DNA of 64,000 nucleotides from an uncultured Collinsella sp. (GCA_902470805.1 CABRHX010000007.1:29204-93203), one strand, 5' to 3'. Shown: positions 25,400 to 34,785, counted from the stretch's first letter. Numbers and translations: made by a program. Notes: generated from the sequence alone by a model not told the origin.

Positions 25400-26119
25400 C
25401 TACAGCTCCACGCACGGATTCTCGTGCGTCACCAGCGTCTTGACGACAACTGTGGCGCCAAGATAACGCTCAAGCAACTCAGCAAGGCGATCGATTGCGG
25501 CCTGGCAATCCCCCATCCGCTCGGGCTCCACGCACTCAATCGCCAGGAAAGCGTCCGCCGAATCGTCGGACAGCGCCGTGCGAACGCCGTCGCGCCAGTT
25601 CCAGCAACGGCACACAGCACCCGCGTCATCGATATAGGCAAGCTCACCGGGCAGCGTCGGATCATCCGTCTCCTCGCCAAGCGGCAAGAACGCGTCGCCG
25701 CCGTCAGTCACCGCCAGGCGCAGATTGCCCTCAATAGCATGCAAATCCTCACCGCCAACGGGCAACGCATAAGTCAACGAAATCGTGTTGTAGATATCCA
25801 CCGCCGGCGTGATGTGGCCGACCGGCTTGCCTTTGAGCACGCGCTTGAGCAGGTTCTCAACTGAGCAACGCGCGCCCTTTTTAGTCTTGAACAGCCGGTA
25901 CGCGTCACGCCAAGCCTTAACCGGCGCATTCTCGCTGATAGTATCGCTGGTCAGATGACGCTCCGCGTCGATATTGGCGCGGTCGAGCAACGCCGCAATC
26001 GCATCCACGTCCTCCTGGGAAATCTGAGCCGCGGGCTTCATGCCCTTCACGACCACAACGCCGATAGCCGCCTGCGGAAACAGCTCCCAAAACGAATTCT
26101 CGGCAACAAAGCTCTTCAT
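25400..26119 (-). CDS. B3/B4 tRNA-binding-domain protein
   Basis: 239 aa. The central and C-terminal part (KKGARCSVENLLKRVLKGKP, ITPAVDIYNTISLTYALPVGGED, EGNLRLAVTDGGDAFLPLG, ELAYIDDAGAVCRCWNWRDG) matches the stand-alone B3/B4 domain family (COG3382), related to the editing domain of PheRS beta. A role in hydrolysing mischarged tRNA or amino-acid sensing is inferred from the fold only. ggagag precedes the ATG at 26119. It has its own promoter and a 136-base leader with a terminator-like hairpin, so it is probably controlled by attenuation. Confidence 0.85.
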   Translation of the reverse strand: MKSFVAENSFWELFPQAAIGVVVVKGMKPAAQISQEDVDAIAALLDRANIDAERHLTSDTISENAPVKAWRDAYRLFKTKKGARCSVENLLKRVLKGKPVGHITPAVDIYNTISLTYALPVGGEDLHAIEGNLRLAVTDGGDAFLPLGEETDDPTLPGELAYIDDAGAVCRCWNWRDGVRTALSDDSADAFLAIECVEPERMGDCQAAIDRLAELLERYLGATVVVKTLVTHENPCVEL

Positions 26120-26161
26120 ACGCTCTCCCTTCATTGTGCGCCCGATCCCGGACACCCAAAC

Positions 26162-26220
26162 AAAAAGCGCCCTTACAACGGCCACCTTCAAAGTCCTACG
26201 GTGCCGTCACAAGAGCGCTT
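26162..26220 (-). promoter_or_regulatory. Leader hairpin with T run (candidate attenuator) before the B3/B4 gene
   Basis: On the minus strand aagcgc, tcttgtgacggc and acc pair, with wobbles and one bulge, to ggt, gccgttgtaagg and gcgctt, followed by five Ts. This makes a ~21-bp intrinsic terminator inside the leader, 42 bases before the start codon. An upstream hairpin, gccccc/gggggc (26226-26247), could compete or form an aptamer. No known riboswitch class was recognised. Confidence 0.6.
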
Positions 26221-26261
26221 ACGCTGCCCCCATCCGGAGAAGGGGGCGATATGTCAGGCGT

Positions 26262-26290
26262 ATTGTAACCCGAGTTATCCGCTCGAGCAA
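26262..26290 (-). promoter_or_regulatory. Promoter of the B3/B4 gene
   Basis: Minus strand: ttgctc (-35), exactly 17 bases, then tacaat (-10). The start site would be near 26255. The -35 box overlaps the end of the pckA terminator repeat. Confidence 0.75.
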
Positions 26291-26328
26291 AACCACCACA
26301 AAGGTGCCTGTCCCCTTTGTGGTGGTTA
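26289..26328 (-). terminator. Repeat-family hairpin terminator (copy 6)
   Basis: Minus-oriented copy. Its first stem bases coincide with the pckA stop codon (26326-26328), and the far end abuts the B3/B4 promoter. Confidence 0.88.
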
Positions 26329-27996
26329 CAGGCGGAGTCCCAGCAGGCCGCGGCCGCGATGACGGGCCTCGGCGGACACCTGGGCGTGCGGGCCGGCGGC
26401 TTTGACGGACTCGGGCAGGTGCGAGTACTTCTTCTCGAAGTTCTCCTCGAACATCACGGCCAGGTTGTGTGCAGCCTCGTCGTAACGAGCGGTGCTCTGC
26501 CAGTACTGGCGCGGCACCAGGATGCCGTCGGGCACACCGTGGCACGTTGTGGGAATGTCGACGTTAAAGATGTCGTCGTGCACGAACTCGCTGTCCTCGA
26601 TGGTACCGTCGAGGGCGCGCGCGACCAGCGAGCGCGTGTAGGCAAGCTCGATGCGATGGCCCACGCCGTAGCCGCCGCCGATCCAGCCGGTGTTGACCAG
26701 GTACACACGCGTGCGGCCGTCGGCAATGCGCTCGCCGAGCATCTTGGCGTAAACCATGGGGTCGAGTGGCATAAACGGCTCGCCGAACAGCGAAGAGAAC
26801 GTGGGTGTGGGCTCGGTGACGCCGACCTCGGTGCCGGGAATCTTAGCCGTAAAGCCCGTCACAAAGTGGTACATGGCGGCGTCGGCCGTCAGACGCGAGA
26901 TGGGCGGCAGCACGCCAAAAGCGTCGCAAGTCAGGAACAGCACGACACTCGGAGTGGTGCCCATGCCCTTAGTCCACGCGTTAGGAATGTGCTCCACGGG
27001 ATAGGCCACGCGCGTGTTGTGCGTAATCGAGATGTCATCGTAGTTGGGCTTGCGGTTCTCGTCGAGCACCACGTTTTCGCAGATCGCGCCAAAGCGGACA
27101 GCGTTGAAGATCTCGGGCTCGTGAAAGGCGTCCAGGCCCTCGCATTTGGCGTAGCAGCCACCCTCGATGTTAAAGATGCCCATGTCGGACCACCCGTGCT
27201 CGTCGTCGCCGATCAGTAGGCGCGTGGGATTGGTCGAAAGCGTGGTCTTGCCGGTGCCGGACAGGCCAAAGAACACGGCGGTCTCGTGCGTGACGGGATC
27301 CATGCTGGCCGAGCAGTGCATGGGCAGCACGTCGTCCTCGACGGGAAGCAGATAGTTCATGACACTGAAGATGGACTTTTTGATTTCGCCGGAGTAGCCG
27401 GTACCCGCGACCAAAATCACGCGCTCCTGGAAGTTGATGACCACGGCGGCGCTGGAGTTGAGGCCCTTGATGGCAGGATCGCACTGGTAACCGGGCGCTG
27501 CGAGCACGCAGAAGTCGGGCTCGCCGGTGCGCGCGATTTCGCGGGCGAGCGGACGGGCGAGCATTTGCTTAATGAAGAGTGCCTGGCTGGCACGCTCGCA
27601 GGCAACAAGCAGGCGACGCGTGTGGTTGCGGTCAGCGCCCGCCATGCCGCGCGTGACGAACACGTCGCGCTCGTTGAGATAGTCGACGATGCCGGCCTTG
27701 ATGGCCTCATAGCTCTCGACGGACAGTGGGCGGTTGACCGCACCCCAGGCGATCTTGTCGTGAACATCGGGGGTGTCAACGATAAAACGATCGTTGGGCG
27801 AACGACCAGTGCGCTCCCCCGTCTCGATCACGAGCGCGCCATTAGAAGCCATACGGCCCTCTTTGCGACGAATAGCGTGCTCGACAAGCTCTGCCGCCGG
27901 CAGGTCCACCAGCAGACGGGGTTGATTCTCGGCGGGATCTTCAACGAGCGTAATACCAAAGTTGGACAGAACTTCTGCAGGGGTAACACCAGGCAT
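26326..27996 (-). CDS. pckA: Phosphoenolpyruvate carboxykinase (ATP)
   Basis: 556 aa. Interconverts oxaloacetate and PEP with ATP/ADP; in fermenters it commonly runs in the PEP-carboxylating direction. Seen: RTGRSPNDRFIVD (substrate Arg), VINFQERVILVAGTGYSGEIKKS (metal-binding Lys/His region), MHCSASM, the kinase P-loop FGLSGTGKTTLS, and DDEHGWSDMGIFNIEGGCYAK. aaaggagg precedes the ATG at 27996; the frame runs to 28110. Length is slightly above the usual ~530-540 aa because of extra C-terminal residues (HAQVSAEARHRGRGLLGLRL). Confidence 0.97.
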   Translation of the reverse strand: MPGVTPAEVLSNFGITLVEDPAENQPRLLVDLPAAELVEHAIRRKEGRMASNGALVIETGERTGRSPNDRFIVDTPDVHDKIAWGAVNRPLSVESYEAIKAGIVDYLNERDVFVTRGMAGADRNHTRRLLVACERASQALFIKQMLARPLAREIARTGEPDFCVLAAPGYQCDPAIKGLNSSAAVVINFQERVILVAGTGYSGEIKKSIFSVMNYLLPVEDDVLPMHCSASMDPVTHETAVFFGLSGTGKTTLSTNPTRLLIGDDEHGWSDMGIFNIEGGCYAKCEGLDAFHEPEIFNAVRFGAICENVVLDENRKPNYDDISITHNTRVAYPVEHIPNAWTKGMGTTPSVVLFLTCDAFGVLPPISRLTADAAMYHFVTGFTAKIPGTEVGVTEPTPTFSSLFGEPFMPLDPMVYAKMLGERIADGRTRVYLVNTGWIGGGYGVGHRIELAYTRSLVARALDGTIEDSEFVHDDIFNVDIPTTCHGVPDGILVPRQYWQSTARYDEAAHNLAVMFEENFEKKYSHLPESVKAAGPHAQVSAEARHRGRGLLGLRL

Positions 27997-28127
27997 GGGG
28001 CCTCCTTTAAAAACGCGACACGTGGACGCGACGCGCACTTTACTCACGTAAAGCCCGTTGTACCCGATATGCAAAAACGTTTTTGCGGCAAGGGCGGCAA
28101 GCCCGCCCAACGGTCAAAAATCGCAGG

Positions 28128-28276
28128 CAAGCGGCCTAGTCATTGGGGACGTTTTTAAACGCCTAGTCATTGGGAACACTCTTGAACAGGCAACATTCAA
28201 GGAGCGCCCCCGGATGCCGGCACTTAGGGACGTTCCCAAAGTGCCGGCACATAAGGAACGTCCCTAAGTGCCGACT
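28128..28276. repeat. Composite of two short repeat families upstream of pckA
   Basis: 28136-28190 carries two units of the tagtcattgggRac type (also at 8868). 28196-28276 carries three units around tgccggcac with gggacgttccc-like spacers (also at 15500). The block lies in the 278 bases between pckA and the lactate permease stop codon and contains no gene. Confidence 0.6.
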
Positions 28277-29846
28277 ACAGCGGCAGGTTTTGGCCGAGCA
28301 TGGCTATGGCGCTCATCAGGACCAGCATGCCGGCAGCGTAGGGCAGCACCGCGCCCAGGAGTTCGGCATCCTTACCGCGCACGTGCACGGCGGCAAGACC
28401 AATGGCGAGGGTCTGCGGCGAGATCATCTTACCAGCGGCGACGCCCAGGGCGTTCAATGCGACCATCCAGTAGTCGCTCACACCCAGCGCAGTGGCGGCC
28501 TGGCTCTGAATGGGGCCAAACAGCATGCCCGAAGATGTGCCCGAACCGGTCACGAACGCACCGACCGCACCGATCCACGGAGCCAGAATCGGGTACAGGC
28601 CGCCGGCGACCGCAATGCAAAACGCACTGATCGACGAAATCATGCCGGCATAGCCCATCACCTTGGCGCAGCCCAGTACCGAAAGCATCGTGATCACCGT
28701 CGGCGTCATCTGCTTCACAGTCGCGACCAGCACCTCGCCCATCATGCGCGGCGAAGCGCCCTGAATGGCACCGCCGACAAACGCCGCCAGGAAAATCCAG
28801 ACGCCTGGCGTGTTGATCCACGAAAACGTAAGCGTACCGGGATTCTCACCGCAATACACCTGCACGTGGCTCGCAAACGGCGCGAGCGCAGCATGCACGG
28901 CGGGTACCAGGTTAGACGTGCCCAGCAGCAACACAAAGATCAGGATGAAGCACGACCAGGCCGAAAGCGCCGACTTAACGGTGAGCTTCTCCCCCGCCTC
29001 GATATTCATGTGAAAGCGTGCGTCCAGATGCCCCGACTTCTCGGCACGCATGGCAAGCGCAGCTGTCAGCGCGAGCGAAACGATGGATCCTACGACCACG
29101 GCCAGCTCGGGGCCCACAAACATGGCAACGACCAGAGCCGCGCCGACAAACGACACGCCGGAGAGCAACGCCACGCCGGCAACACCGTGCAGACGCTCGC
29201 CCACACTCGCGGCATTGCCCTGGTCATCGGCAACACGGCCCGCAACCAGCACAATAAATAGCGGCATCACCACAAAGAACGGTGCGAGCTGCACCAGCTG
29301 AACGGTCGCTAGGTGAAGGGAATCCAAACCCACCAGGTCGGCAACGGACACCGTGGGGATGCCGATGGAGCCGTAGGGCGTGGGCACGCCGTTGGCCAGC
29401 AGGCAGATGAGCACGGCAGGCACGGCCTCAAAGCCCAGGCCCGCGAGCATGCCGGCGGGAATGGCGACAGCGGTACCGAAGCCGGCCATGCCCTCCATAA
29501 AGCCACCGAAGCACCAAGCCACGAGCAGCGCCAGCAGACGGCGGTCGCTGCTGATGGAGGTGATCATGCTGCCGATCACGTCCATGGCGCCCGTACGAAC
29601 GCACAGGTTATACGTGAACACCGCGGCGATGATCACCAGGACGATGGGCCACAGAGCCATCAAAAAACCTTCGAGCGAGGCGGTCGCGATCTGCGCTGCC
29701 GGCAGGTGCCACCATGCGAAGGCAAGCAAGCACGAAAGGACAAACGATCCGATAGCGGCCTTCCAAGCTGGCCATTTAAAGCACAGCAGCATCACGACCA
29801 GCCAAATAATCGGCACAAGAGCCAGTAAGAATGCGGCGACGTCCAT
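28275..29846 (-). CDS. L-lactate permease family transporter
   Basis: 523 aa with about 12-13 membrane helices, LctP/LldP family (TC 2.A.14), lactate or glycolate symport with protons. Family blocks: MDVIGSMITSISSDRRLLALL, FGGFMEGMAGFGTAVAIPAGMLAGLGF, NGVPTPYGSIGIPT, and near the C-terminus FVTGSGTSSGMLFGPIQSQAA and NALGVAAGKMISPQ. aaggag precedes the ATG. No lactate dehydrogenase genes are adjacent. It may share the region 29847-30026 with the divergent flippase gene for promoters. Confidence 0.9.
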   Translation of the reverse strand: MDVAAFLLALVPIIWLVVMLLCFKWPAWKAAIGSFVLSCLLAFAWWHLPAAQIATASLEGFLMALWPIVLVIIAAVFTYNLCVRTGAMDVIGSMITSISSDRRLLALLVAWCFGGFMEGMAGFGTAVAIPAGMLAGLGFEAVPAVLICLLANGVPTPYGSIGIPTVSVADLVGLDSLHLATVQLVQLAPFFVVMPLFIVLVAGRVADDQGNAASVGERLHGVAGVALLSGVSFVGAALVVAMFVGPELAVVVGSIVSLALTAALAMRAEKSGHLDARFHMNIEAGEKLTVKSALSAWSCFILIFVLLLGTSNLVPAVHAALAPFASHVQVYCGENPGTLTFSWINTPGVWIFLAAFVGGAIQGASPRMMGEVLVATVKQMTPTVITMLSVLGCAKVMGYAGMISSISAFCIAVAGGLYPILAPWIGAVGAFVTGSGTSSGMLFGPIQSQAATALGVSDYWMVALNALGVAAGKMISPQTLAIGLAAVHVRGKDAELLGAVLPYAAGMLVLMSAIAMLGQNLPL

Positions 29847-29950
29847 AGGTAGAAGCTCCTTGGTACCGCGTGGGCGGCATCGGGGGTGTCACAAAACTTC
29901 AACAGGATACCGCACGTTTACCGACAAATTACAGCCGCCCGCCGAAATTA

Positions 29951-29998
29951 TTGAACAATCCGTTCAAAAACACGAGCGAACACCGTCGCGTCTATACT
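29951..29998 (+). promoter_or_regulatory. Palindrome and -10 box between lactate permease and flippase genes
   Basis: ttgaac-aatcc-gttcaa (29951-29967) is a perfect 6-base inverted repeat. A good -10, tatact, for the plus-strand gene lies at 29993-29998, without a good -35. The palindrome could bind a regulator controlling one or both divergent genes. Confidence 0.4.
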
Positions 29999-30026
29999 AA
30001 AGCGCAGCAATAGAAAGGACTCCGCT

Positions 30027-31607
30027 TTGAGCATCACGCCCCTCGATAGCATTCGCCGCGCCATCGCCCGCCGCAACGGCGTCTCCAACCCCGCTGCATC
30101 GAGAGACGGCGCCGCGAAGGCCCAAGGCGGCCGCATCGAGAACGGCCTCTTCCCTGCCTCGCACACTGCCGAGGAACTCGCACGCATCCAAGAGCTGAGT
30201 CAGCGCAACGCCGGCGGGCCCGATAGCAGCCAAGCCACACGTCGCCGGCGCGAACGCGATCGCAAGCCCGGCCCCGTCCGCCGCATGGTCAACGCTTGGT
30301 GGAACCGTCTGCTCGGCGCCGTCTACGGCGGCGGCTTCTCCATGCAGGAAGCGGAATACGAGGAGCACGCCACCAGTCGCGACTATCTTTGGAACACCCT
30401 GGGCACCGCCGTATGGGGCATGGCGTTTCCGCTGCTCACCATTGTGTCGACGCAGCTCGTGGGCGCCGAGGAGGCCGGCAAGTTCTCCATCGCCTTTGTT
30501 ACCGGCACGCTCATCATGATCGCGTGCAACTACGGCGTGCGCAACTTTCAGGTCTCGGACATCGACGAAAAAACCTCCTTCGCCTCCTACCAGCTCAATC
30601 GTTGGATCTGCGGAGCGCTCGCCCTAGGCTGCGGCCTCATGTATAGCAGCGCCCGCGGCTATGACGCGCAGATGGCGACGATCGGCCTGGGCGTCTACCT
30701 CTATAAGGTGATTGACGGCATCGCCGACGTGTACGAGGGCCGCCTGCAGCAGGCCGACAAGCTCTATTTGGCCGGCATGAGTCAAACGCTGCGCTCCGCC
30801 GGCGTCATCGCGGTCTTTAGCGTGGCACTGTTCCTCACGCGCAGCATGCCTATCGCGGCCATGGCCATGGGTGTCACCGCCATCGCCTCGCTCGTGCTGG
30901 TCACCGCCCCGCTCGCCCTGCTCGAAACCGAAAAATCACGCCGCATGAGTCTGCGCGAGGTCGGCCACCTGTTTATCCAGTGCGCCCCGCTCTTTGGTGC
31001 GCTGTTCCTGTTCAACCTTATCGAGAGCATGCCCAAGTTCGTGATGGAGGGCACGCTGGCCTATAAGTATCAGCTGTACTTTAATGCCCTGTTCTTTCCG
31101 GCGCAGGCTATTTTGCTGAGCATTGGATTTATCTATAAACCGCAGCTCCTGCGTCTGTCGAGCATTTGGGCGAATCCACGCAAGCGCCGCCGTTTTGACT
31201 TGATTATTATTGCCGTTATGGCGCTGATCGTGGTCATTACCGGAGCGTGCGCCGCATTTATGGCAGGCCCCGGCATCCCCATCATGAGCTTTATGTACGG
31301 CCTCAACTTTGAGCGCTACCGCACGTTGGCGCTGCTAATGGTTGTCGCCGGCGGCATCACCGCGGCAATCGACTTTATCTACGCCATCATCACGGTGTTG
31401 CGCCACGCCGGCGACGTCACCAAGATCTACCTGATCTGCTTCGCCGTAAGCGTGGTGCTGCCGGTGATCCTGATTAAGCTGCTGGGTATGATGGGCGCTG
31501 TGGCGAGCTACCTAGCCATCATGGCCCTACTCCTGGTGCTACTGATTATCGAGTACGCCCACATCCGCCAACGCATCGAACGCGACCGCAATCCATACGG
31601 CGCCTAA
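30027..31607 (+). CDS. Polysaccharide/lipid flippase of the MOP superfamily
   Basis: 526 aa. Residues 1-~100 are a basic, probably cytoplasmic and disordered region. From about residue 112 there are 12-14 predicted helices in the Wzx/MurJ/RfbX style (YLWNTLGTAVWGMAFPLLTI; ALFLFNLIESMPKFVMEG). No residues fix the substrate. The start codon appears to be TTG, supported by agaaagga 7 bases upstream; no ATG lies near. The gene ends at the boundary of a large repeat. Its role is inferred to be export of a lipid-linked glycan. Confidence 0.75.
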   Translation: MSITPLDSIRRAIARRNGVSNPAASRDGAAKAQGGRIENGLFPASHTAEELARIQELSQRNAGGPDSSQATRRRRERDRKPGPVRRMVNAWWNRLLGAVYGGGFSMQEAEYEEHATSRDYLWNTLGTAVWGMAFPLLTIVSTQLVGAEEAGKFSIAFVTGTLIMIACNYGVRNFQVSDIDEKTSFASYQLNRWICGALALGCGLMYSSARGYDAQMATIGLGVYLYKVIDGIADVYEGRLQQADKLYLAGMSQTLRSAGVIAVFSVALFLTRSMPIAAMAMGVTAIASLVLVTAPLALLETEKSRRMSLREVGHLFIQCAPLFGALFLFNLIESMPKFVMEGTLAYKYQLYFNALFFPAQAILLSIGFIYKPQLLRLSSIWANPRKRRRFDLIIIAVMALIVVITGACAAFMAGPGIPIMSFMYGLNFERYRTLALLMVVAGGITAAIDFIYAIITVLRHAGDVTKIYLICFAVSVVLPVILIKLLGMMGAVASYLAIMALLLVLLIIEYAHIRQRIERDRNPYGA

Positions 31608-31990
31608 TTAGCTGCCCCCCCGGTCACCGGAATTTGCGATGGAATCACCCCGGCTGGGGTCTCGTTGCGGACAATATGCATCACGCAAAACTAAGTGAGT
31701 AGACTTTTACCGAATCCCCGACCACACCGACAAAGCACAAGTCTGTGACCTGCGGCTTTATTGAGGCAAATATGATGGGTGCTCGGCATTTCCAAAAAAG
31801 TCTACTCACTTAGCCAGCGGGCAGCCAAAAAAGAACCGCCGCGACGTCGTTTGACTCCGTTGCGACGGTTTTTCGAGCATTTTCGCGCTGCCGAGGACGC
31901 AGACGCTCCTCATTTCTGCGCTTACCGAGCAAGAAGGCGCTACTCTCCGAAAGCAGTCAAAAAAAGCCCCGTCCGTAATTAGCTACCCTT
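31608..31990 (+). repeat. Large intergenic repeat, copy 1 (contains structured element, member 2)
   Basis: The region matches 34786-35096 in order and orientation. Shared blocks: ccccggctggggtctcgttg then cggacaat; arms ctaagtgagtagact (31691-31705) and agtctactcacttag (31799-31813); core acaagtctgtgacctgcgg; then gcgacggttttt / gcattttcgcgc; and a terminal aattagctaccc. No ORF. It ends 8 bases before the phosphatase stop codon. Confidence 0.85.
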
Positions 31991-31998
31991 TGCACCGA

Positions 31999-32838
31999 TT
32001 ATTCGCCCGGGTTGATGTTCGCGTAGAATTCCGCACCATCATCCAGGCGCAAGATGCCCACGCGGCCGAACTCGGAGCCGGTGGCGGCGGCGCAGTCGAT
32101 GTCGATGCGATCGGGCACGTCGGCGGTGTCCTCGCCGCCCAGGCGCACAATCTGTCCGCGGCCCGATTCCTCATCGAGTCCCGCCAGGCCGCCCACTTCG
32201 CAATAACGCCCAAGCGACACCGTTGGCGTATGGCCGCTCACCACGACCGGACCCTTGCCCTCGGAAGAAAGCAGCCCCGTCGGCGCATCCCAATAGCCAT
32301 GGCGAATCCACAGCAGGTCATCGGACGACTGCACGGCAAGCATCTGCTTCAGCAGTTCGCAATCGGCGCCAACCGCTCCGGCACCATCGGCACAGTCAAC
32401 CCCATGTTCAAGCAAAAACGCCCGCACCGCCTCGGTCTTGATGCCGGCATGTACCAGCAGGTACGGGCGCTCGCCAGTCTCGACCACCGCGTAGAGCGGC
32501 AACGTCGCCATCCAACGCACGAGCTCCTCGTACGCCTCAAATTCCATATCGTTGAGCTGCTGACGGGTAGTCCAACCGCCGTTGATATCCCAGGTCTCGG
32601 CATCGAGCGGATCCTGGCCAATGATGGCATCGAGCATGATCTGCTCGTGGTTGCCCTTGAGCACGCGGGCGTTGGGTAGCGAGCGCACGAGCTTAATAAC
32701 GCCAACTGGATCGGGCCCGCGATCAATCATGTCTCCCAGCACGTACAGTGTATCGTCGGACGCCAGCGAAATCTTGGACAGGGCCTCGTCAAGCGCACGC
32801 ACGTGCCCGTGAGCATCGGATGTCACATAGATCGCCAT
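31999..32838 (-). CDS. Calcineurin-like metallophosphatase (PrpE/ApaH-like)
   Basis: 279 aa. All four metallophosphoesterase motifs are visible: SDAHGH (N-terminus), VLGDMIDRGPDP, LKGNHEQIM and LLVHAGI plus VVSGHTPT. The pattern DxH...GDxxDRG...GNHE is that of PPP-family phosphatases and the symmetric Ap4A hydrolase group, so it could act on phosphoproteins or dinucleoside tetraphosphates. agagagg precedes the ATG. It is divergently oriented from the antiporter gene and bracketed with it by two copies of the large repeat. Confidence 0.9.
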   Translation of the reverse strand: MAIYVTSDAHGHVRALDEALSKISLASDDTLYVLGDMIDRGPDPVGVIKLVRSLPNARVLKGNHEQIMLDAIIGQDPLDAETWDINGGWTTRQQLNDMEFEAYEELVRWMATLPLYAVVETGERPYLLVHAGIKTEAVRAFLLEHGVDCADGAGAVGADCELLKQMLAVQSSDDLLWIRHGYWDAPTGLLSSEGKGPVVVSGHTPTVSLGRYCEVGGLAGLDEESGRGQIVRLGGEDTADVPDRIDIDCAAATGSEFGRVGILRLDDGAEFYANINPGE

Positions 32839-32888
32839 GGAACGCCTCTCTCTGCATTGCGGCTGAAGCCCTGAGTCGCAACTAAAAC

Positions 32889-32942
32889 TTCAAGTTGAAC
32901 TTAAACGTTACCCATTGTACTCCGTTGCAATAAAGCTGGAAA
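32889..32942 (-). promoter_or_regulatory. Promoter of the phosphatase gene with palindrome
   Basis: Minus strand: tttcca (32942-32937), 17 bases, tacaat (32919-32914). A palindrome, ttcaagttgaa (32889-32899), sits just downstream of the expected start site and may be an operator. The rest of 32839-33163 shows no gene. Confidence 0.6.
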
Positions 32943-33163
32943 GGGTTGCATACCGTCAACGGTCGCCAGCGCACGCCTGCCAACCCGCTCCGCTCACGCC
33001 TCGCCGTCAGGCCCGGCGCCCCAACCAGCGCCGCCCGCGCCTCCGCTTCGTGTCGAAAATGCGCGTGCCCGCAATCCAGACCCATAAACCCACCACCTTT
33101 GGGTACAAATAACCGCAGACAACTAGCCGTGCCACGCTAACCACCCAGGAGCGGACACTATCC

Positions 33164-34765
33164 ATGAACCAGATTCTTCTCTTTATCGGCCTCGTCATTA
33201 TTCTGTGCCTGACCATCAAACCCGTCGGAAAAAAGCTCCCCTTCCCCACCCTGCTTATCTTTATCGCGCTGGGCATGCTGCTGGGCGTCAACGGTCCGGC
33301 GCACATAGACTTTAGCGACTATGCGCTCACCGAAACCGTCTGCAGCACGGCGCTGCTGTTCATCATGTTCTACGGCGGCTTTAACACCAACATCGACCGT
33401 GCCAAGCCCGTCGCCGTGCCCGCGGTGCTGCTGAGCACGCTCGGCGTCGTCATCACCGCTGGCATCACCGGCGTGTTCGCGCACTTTGTACTGGGCTTCG
33501 ACTGGATCGGCGGCCTGCTGCTGGGCTCGGTCGTGGCGTCAACCGATGCGGCCAGCGTCTTTAGTGTGCTGCGCGAGCACAGTCTTTCGCTAAAAGGCGG
33601 CACCGACTCGCTGCTCGAGGTCGAATCGGGCTCCAACGACCCCGTCGCCTACATGCTCACCGCCGTGCTCGCCACACTCGCGGCGGGCGGCGACATTAAC
33701 ATCCCCGTTCTGCTGGCCAAGCAAATTATCTTAGGCGTGGGCCTGGGCATTGTCATCGGCTGGGCATCGGGCCGCCTGATTGAGCGCGCGCACGCAACGG
33801 CCGAGGGCGCGCAGACCATCTTTTTGTTCGCCGTGGCGATCGTCGCCTACGCACTACCAAGCTATCTGGGCGGCAACGGCTTTTTGGCTGTATACCTGGC
33901 CGGCATTGTGCTGGGTGCCAGCGACATCACCGGCAAAGTCGAGATGGCGCACTTCTTTGACACCCTCACCGAAATGGCGGAGATGACGATCTTCTTCTTG
34001 CTCGGCCTGCTCGTGACGCCCGCGCGCCTGCCGCAGATGCTGCTGCCGGGCCTGGCGCTCATGGCGTTCATGCTCTTCGTGAGCCGCCCCATCGCCGTCG
34101 GCGTGCTCCTAGCGCCCTTTAAGACGAATCCCAGCCAGGTCGCGCTCGTAAGCTGGGCGGGCCTGCGCGGAGCAGCTTCGGTCGTCTTTAGTCTCTTTGC
34201 CGTGGTGGCCAGCGTTCCCGGCGGTCACGACCTATTTGACCTGGTGTTTGTGATTGCCGTGTCGAGCATTGTGGTGCAGGGCTCGCTGCTGCCGGCGGTG
34301 GCAAAGAAGCTCGACATGATCGACGCGGAAGGCGACGTGCGCCGTACGTTTAACGATTACCGCGACGAGGACGGCATGTCGTTCGTTAAGCTCAAGGTGG
34401 GCTCGGGCCATCCGTTTGCCGGTCGCTCGCTCGCGGACATCGGCAGTGCCACGGACATGCTCGTAGTCCTGGTGCTGCGCGACGGCGCGCATCCAGTGCT
34501 GCCCAACGGCGATACCGTCATCGAAGAAGGCGATCTTCTGGTTATGGCTGCGCCGACGTTTGAAGAGCGTGCCGAGGTTACGCTGCGCGAGGTCACCGTG
34601 ACACCCCACGGCCGCCTGGCCGGCCAGCGCCTGCGCGATGTGCCGCAGGGCAAGCACCCGTTTATCGTCGTGATGCTCAAGCGCGACGGCCAAACGATCA
34701 TCCCCGACGGCAACACCCTCATATATGCCGGCGACGAGGCCGTCATTGCCACGCTGGCATCGTAG
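33164..34765 (+). CDS. CPA1-type cation/proton antiporter with two TrkA-C domains
   Basis: 533 aa. Residues 1-~385 form a 12-13-helix Na+(K+)/H+ exchanger: VVASTDAASVFSVLRE and LEVESGSNDPVAYML carry the ion-binding Asp residues typical of the NhaP2/CvrA group. Two cytoplasmic RCK-C (TrkA-C) domains follow, about 405-460 (VKLKVGSGHPFAGRSLADIG) and 470-530 (VTPHGRLAGQRLRDVPQGK). NhaP2-type proteins exchange K+ for H+ and are gated by ligands on these domains. No strong Shine-Dalgarno was seen, though gga lies near. It is monocistronic between the two large repeats. Confidence 0.9.
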   Translation: MNQILLFIGLVIILCLTIKPVGKKLPFPTLLIFIALGMLLGVNGPAHIDFSDYALTETVCSTALLFIMFYGGFNTNIDRAKPVAVPAVLLSTLGVVITAGITGVFAHFVLGFDWIGGLLLGSVVASTDAASVFSVLREHSLSLKGGTDSLLEVESGSNDPVAYMLTAVLATLAAGGDINIPVLLAKQIILGVGLGIVIGWASGRLIERAHATAEGAQTIFLFAVAIVAYALPSYLGGNGFLAVYLAGIVLGASDITGKVEMAHFFDTLTEMAEMTIFFLLGLLVTPARLPQMLLPGLALMAFMLFVSRPIAVGVLLAPFKTNPSQVALVSWAGLRGAASVVFSLFAVVASVPGGHDLFDLVFVIAVSSIVVQGSLLPAVAKKLDMIDAEGDVRRTFNDYRDEDGMSFVKLKVGSGHPFAGRSLADIGSATDMLVVLVLRDGAHPVLPNGDTVIEEGDLLVMAAPTFEERAEVTLREVTVTPHGRLAGQRLRDVPQGKHPFIVVMLKRDGQTIIPDGNTLIYAGDEAVIATLAS

Positions 34766-34785
34766 CGGCCAGAGGGCAGCCGTCC

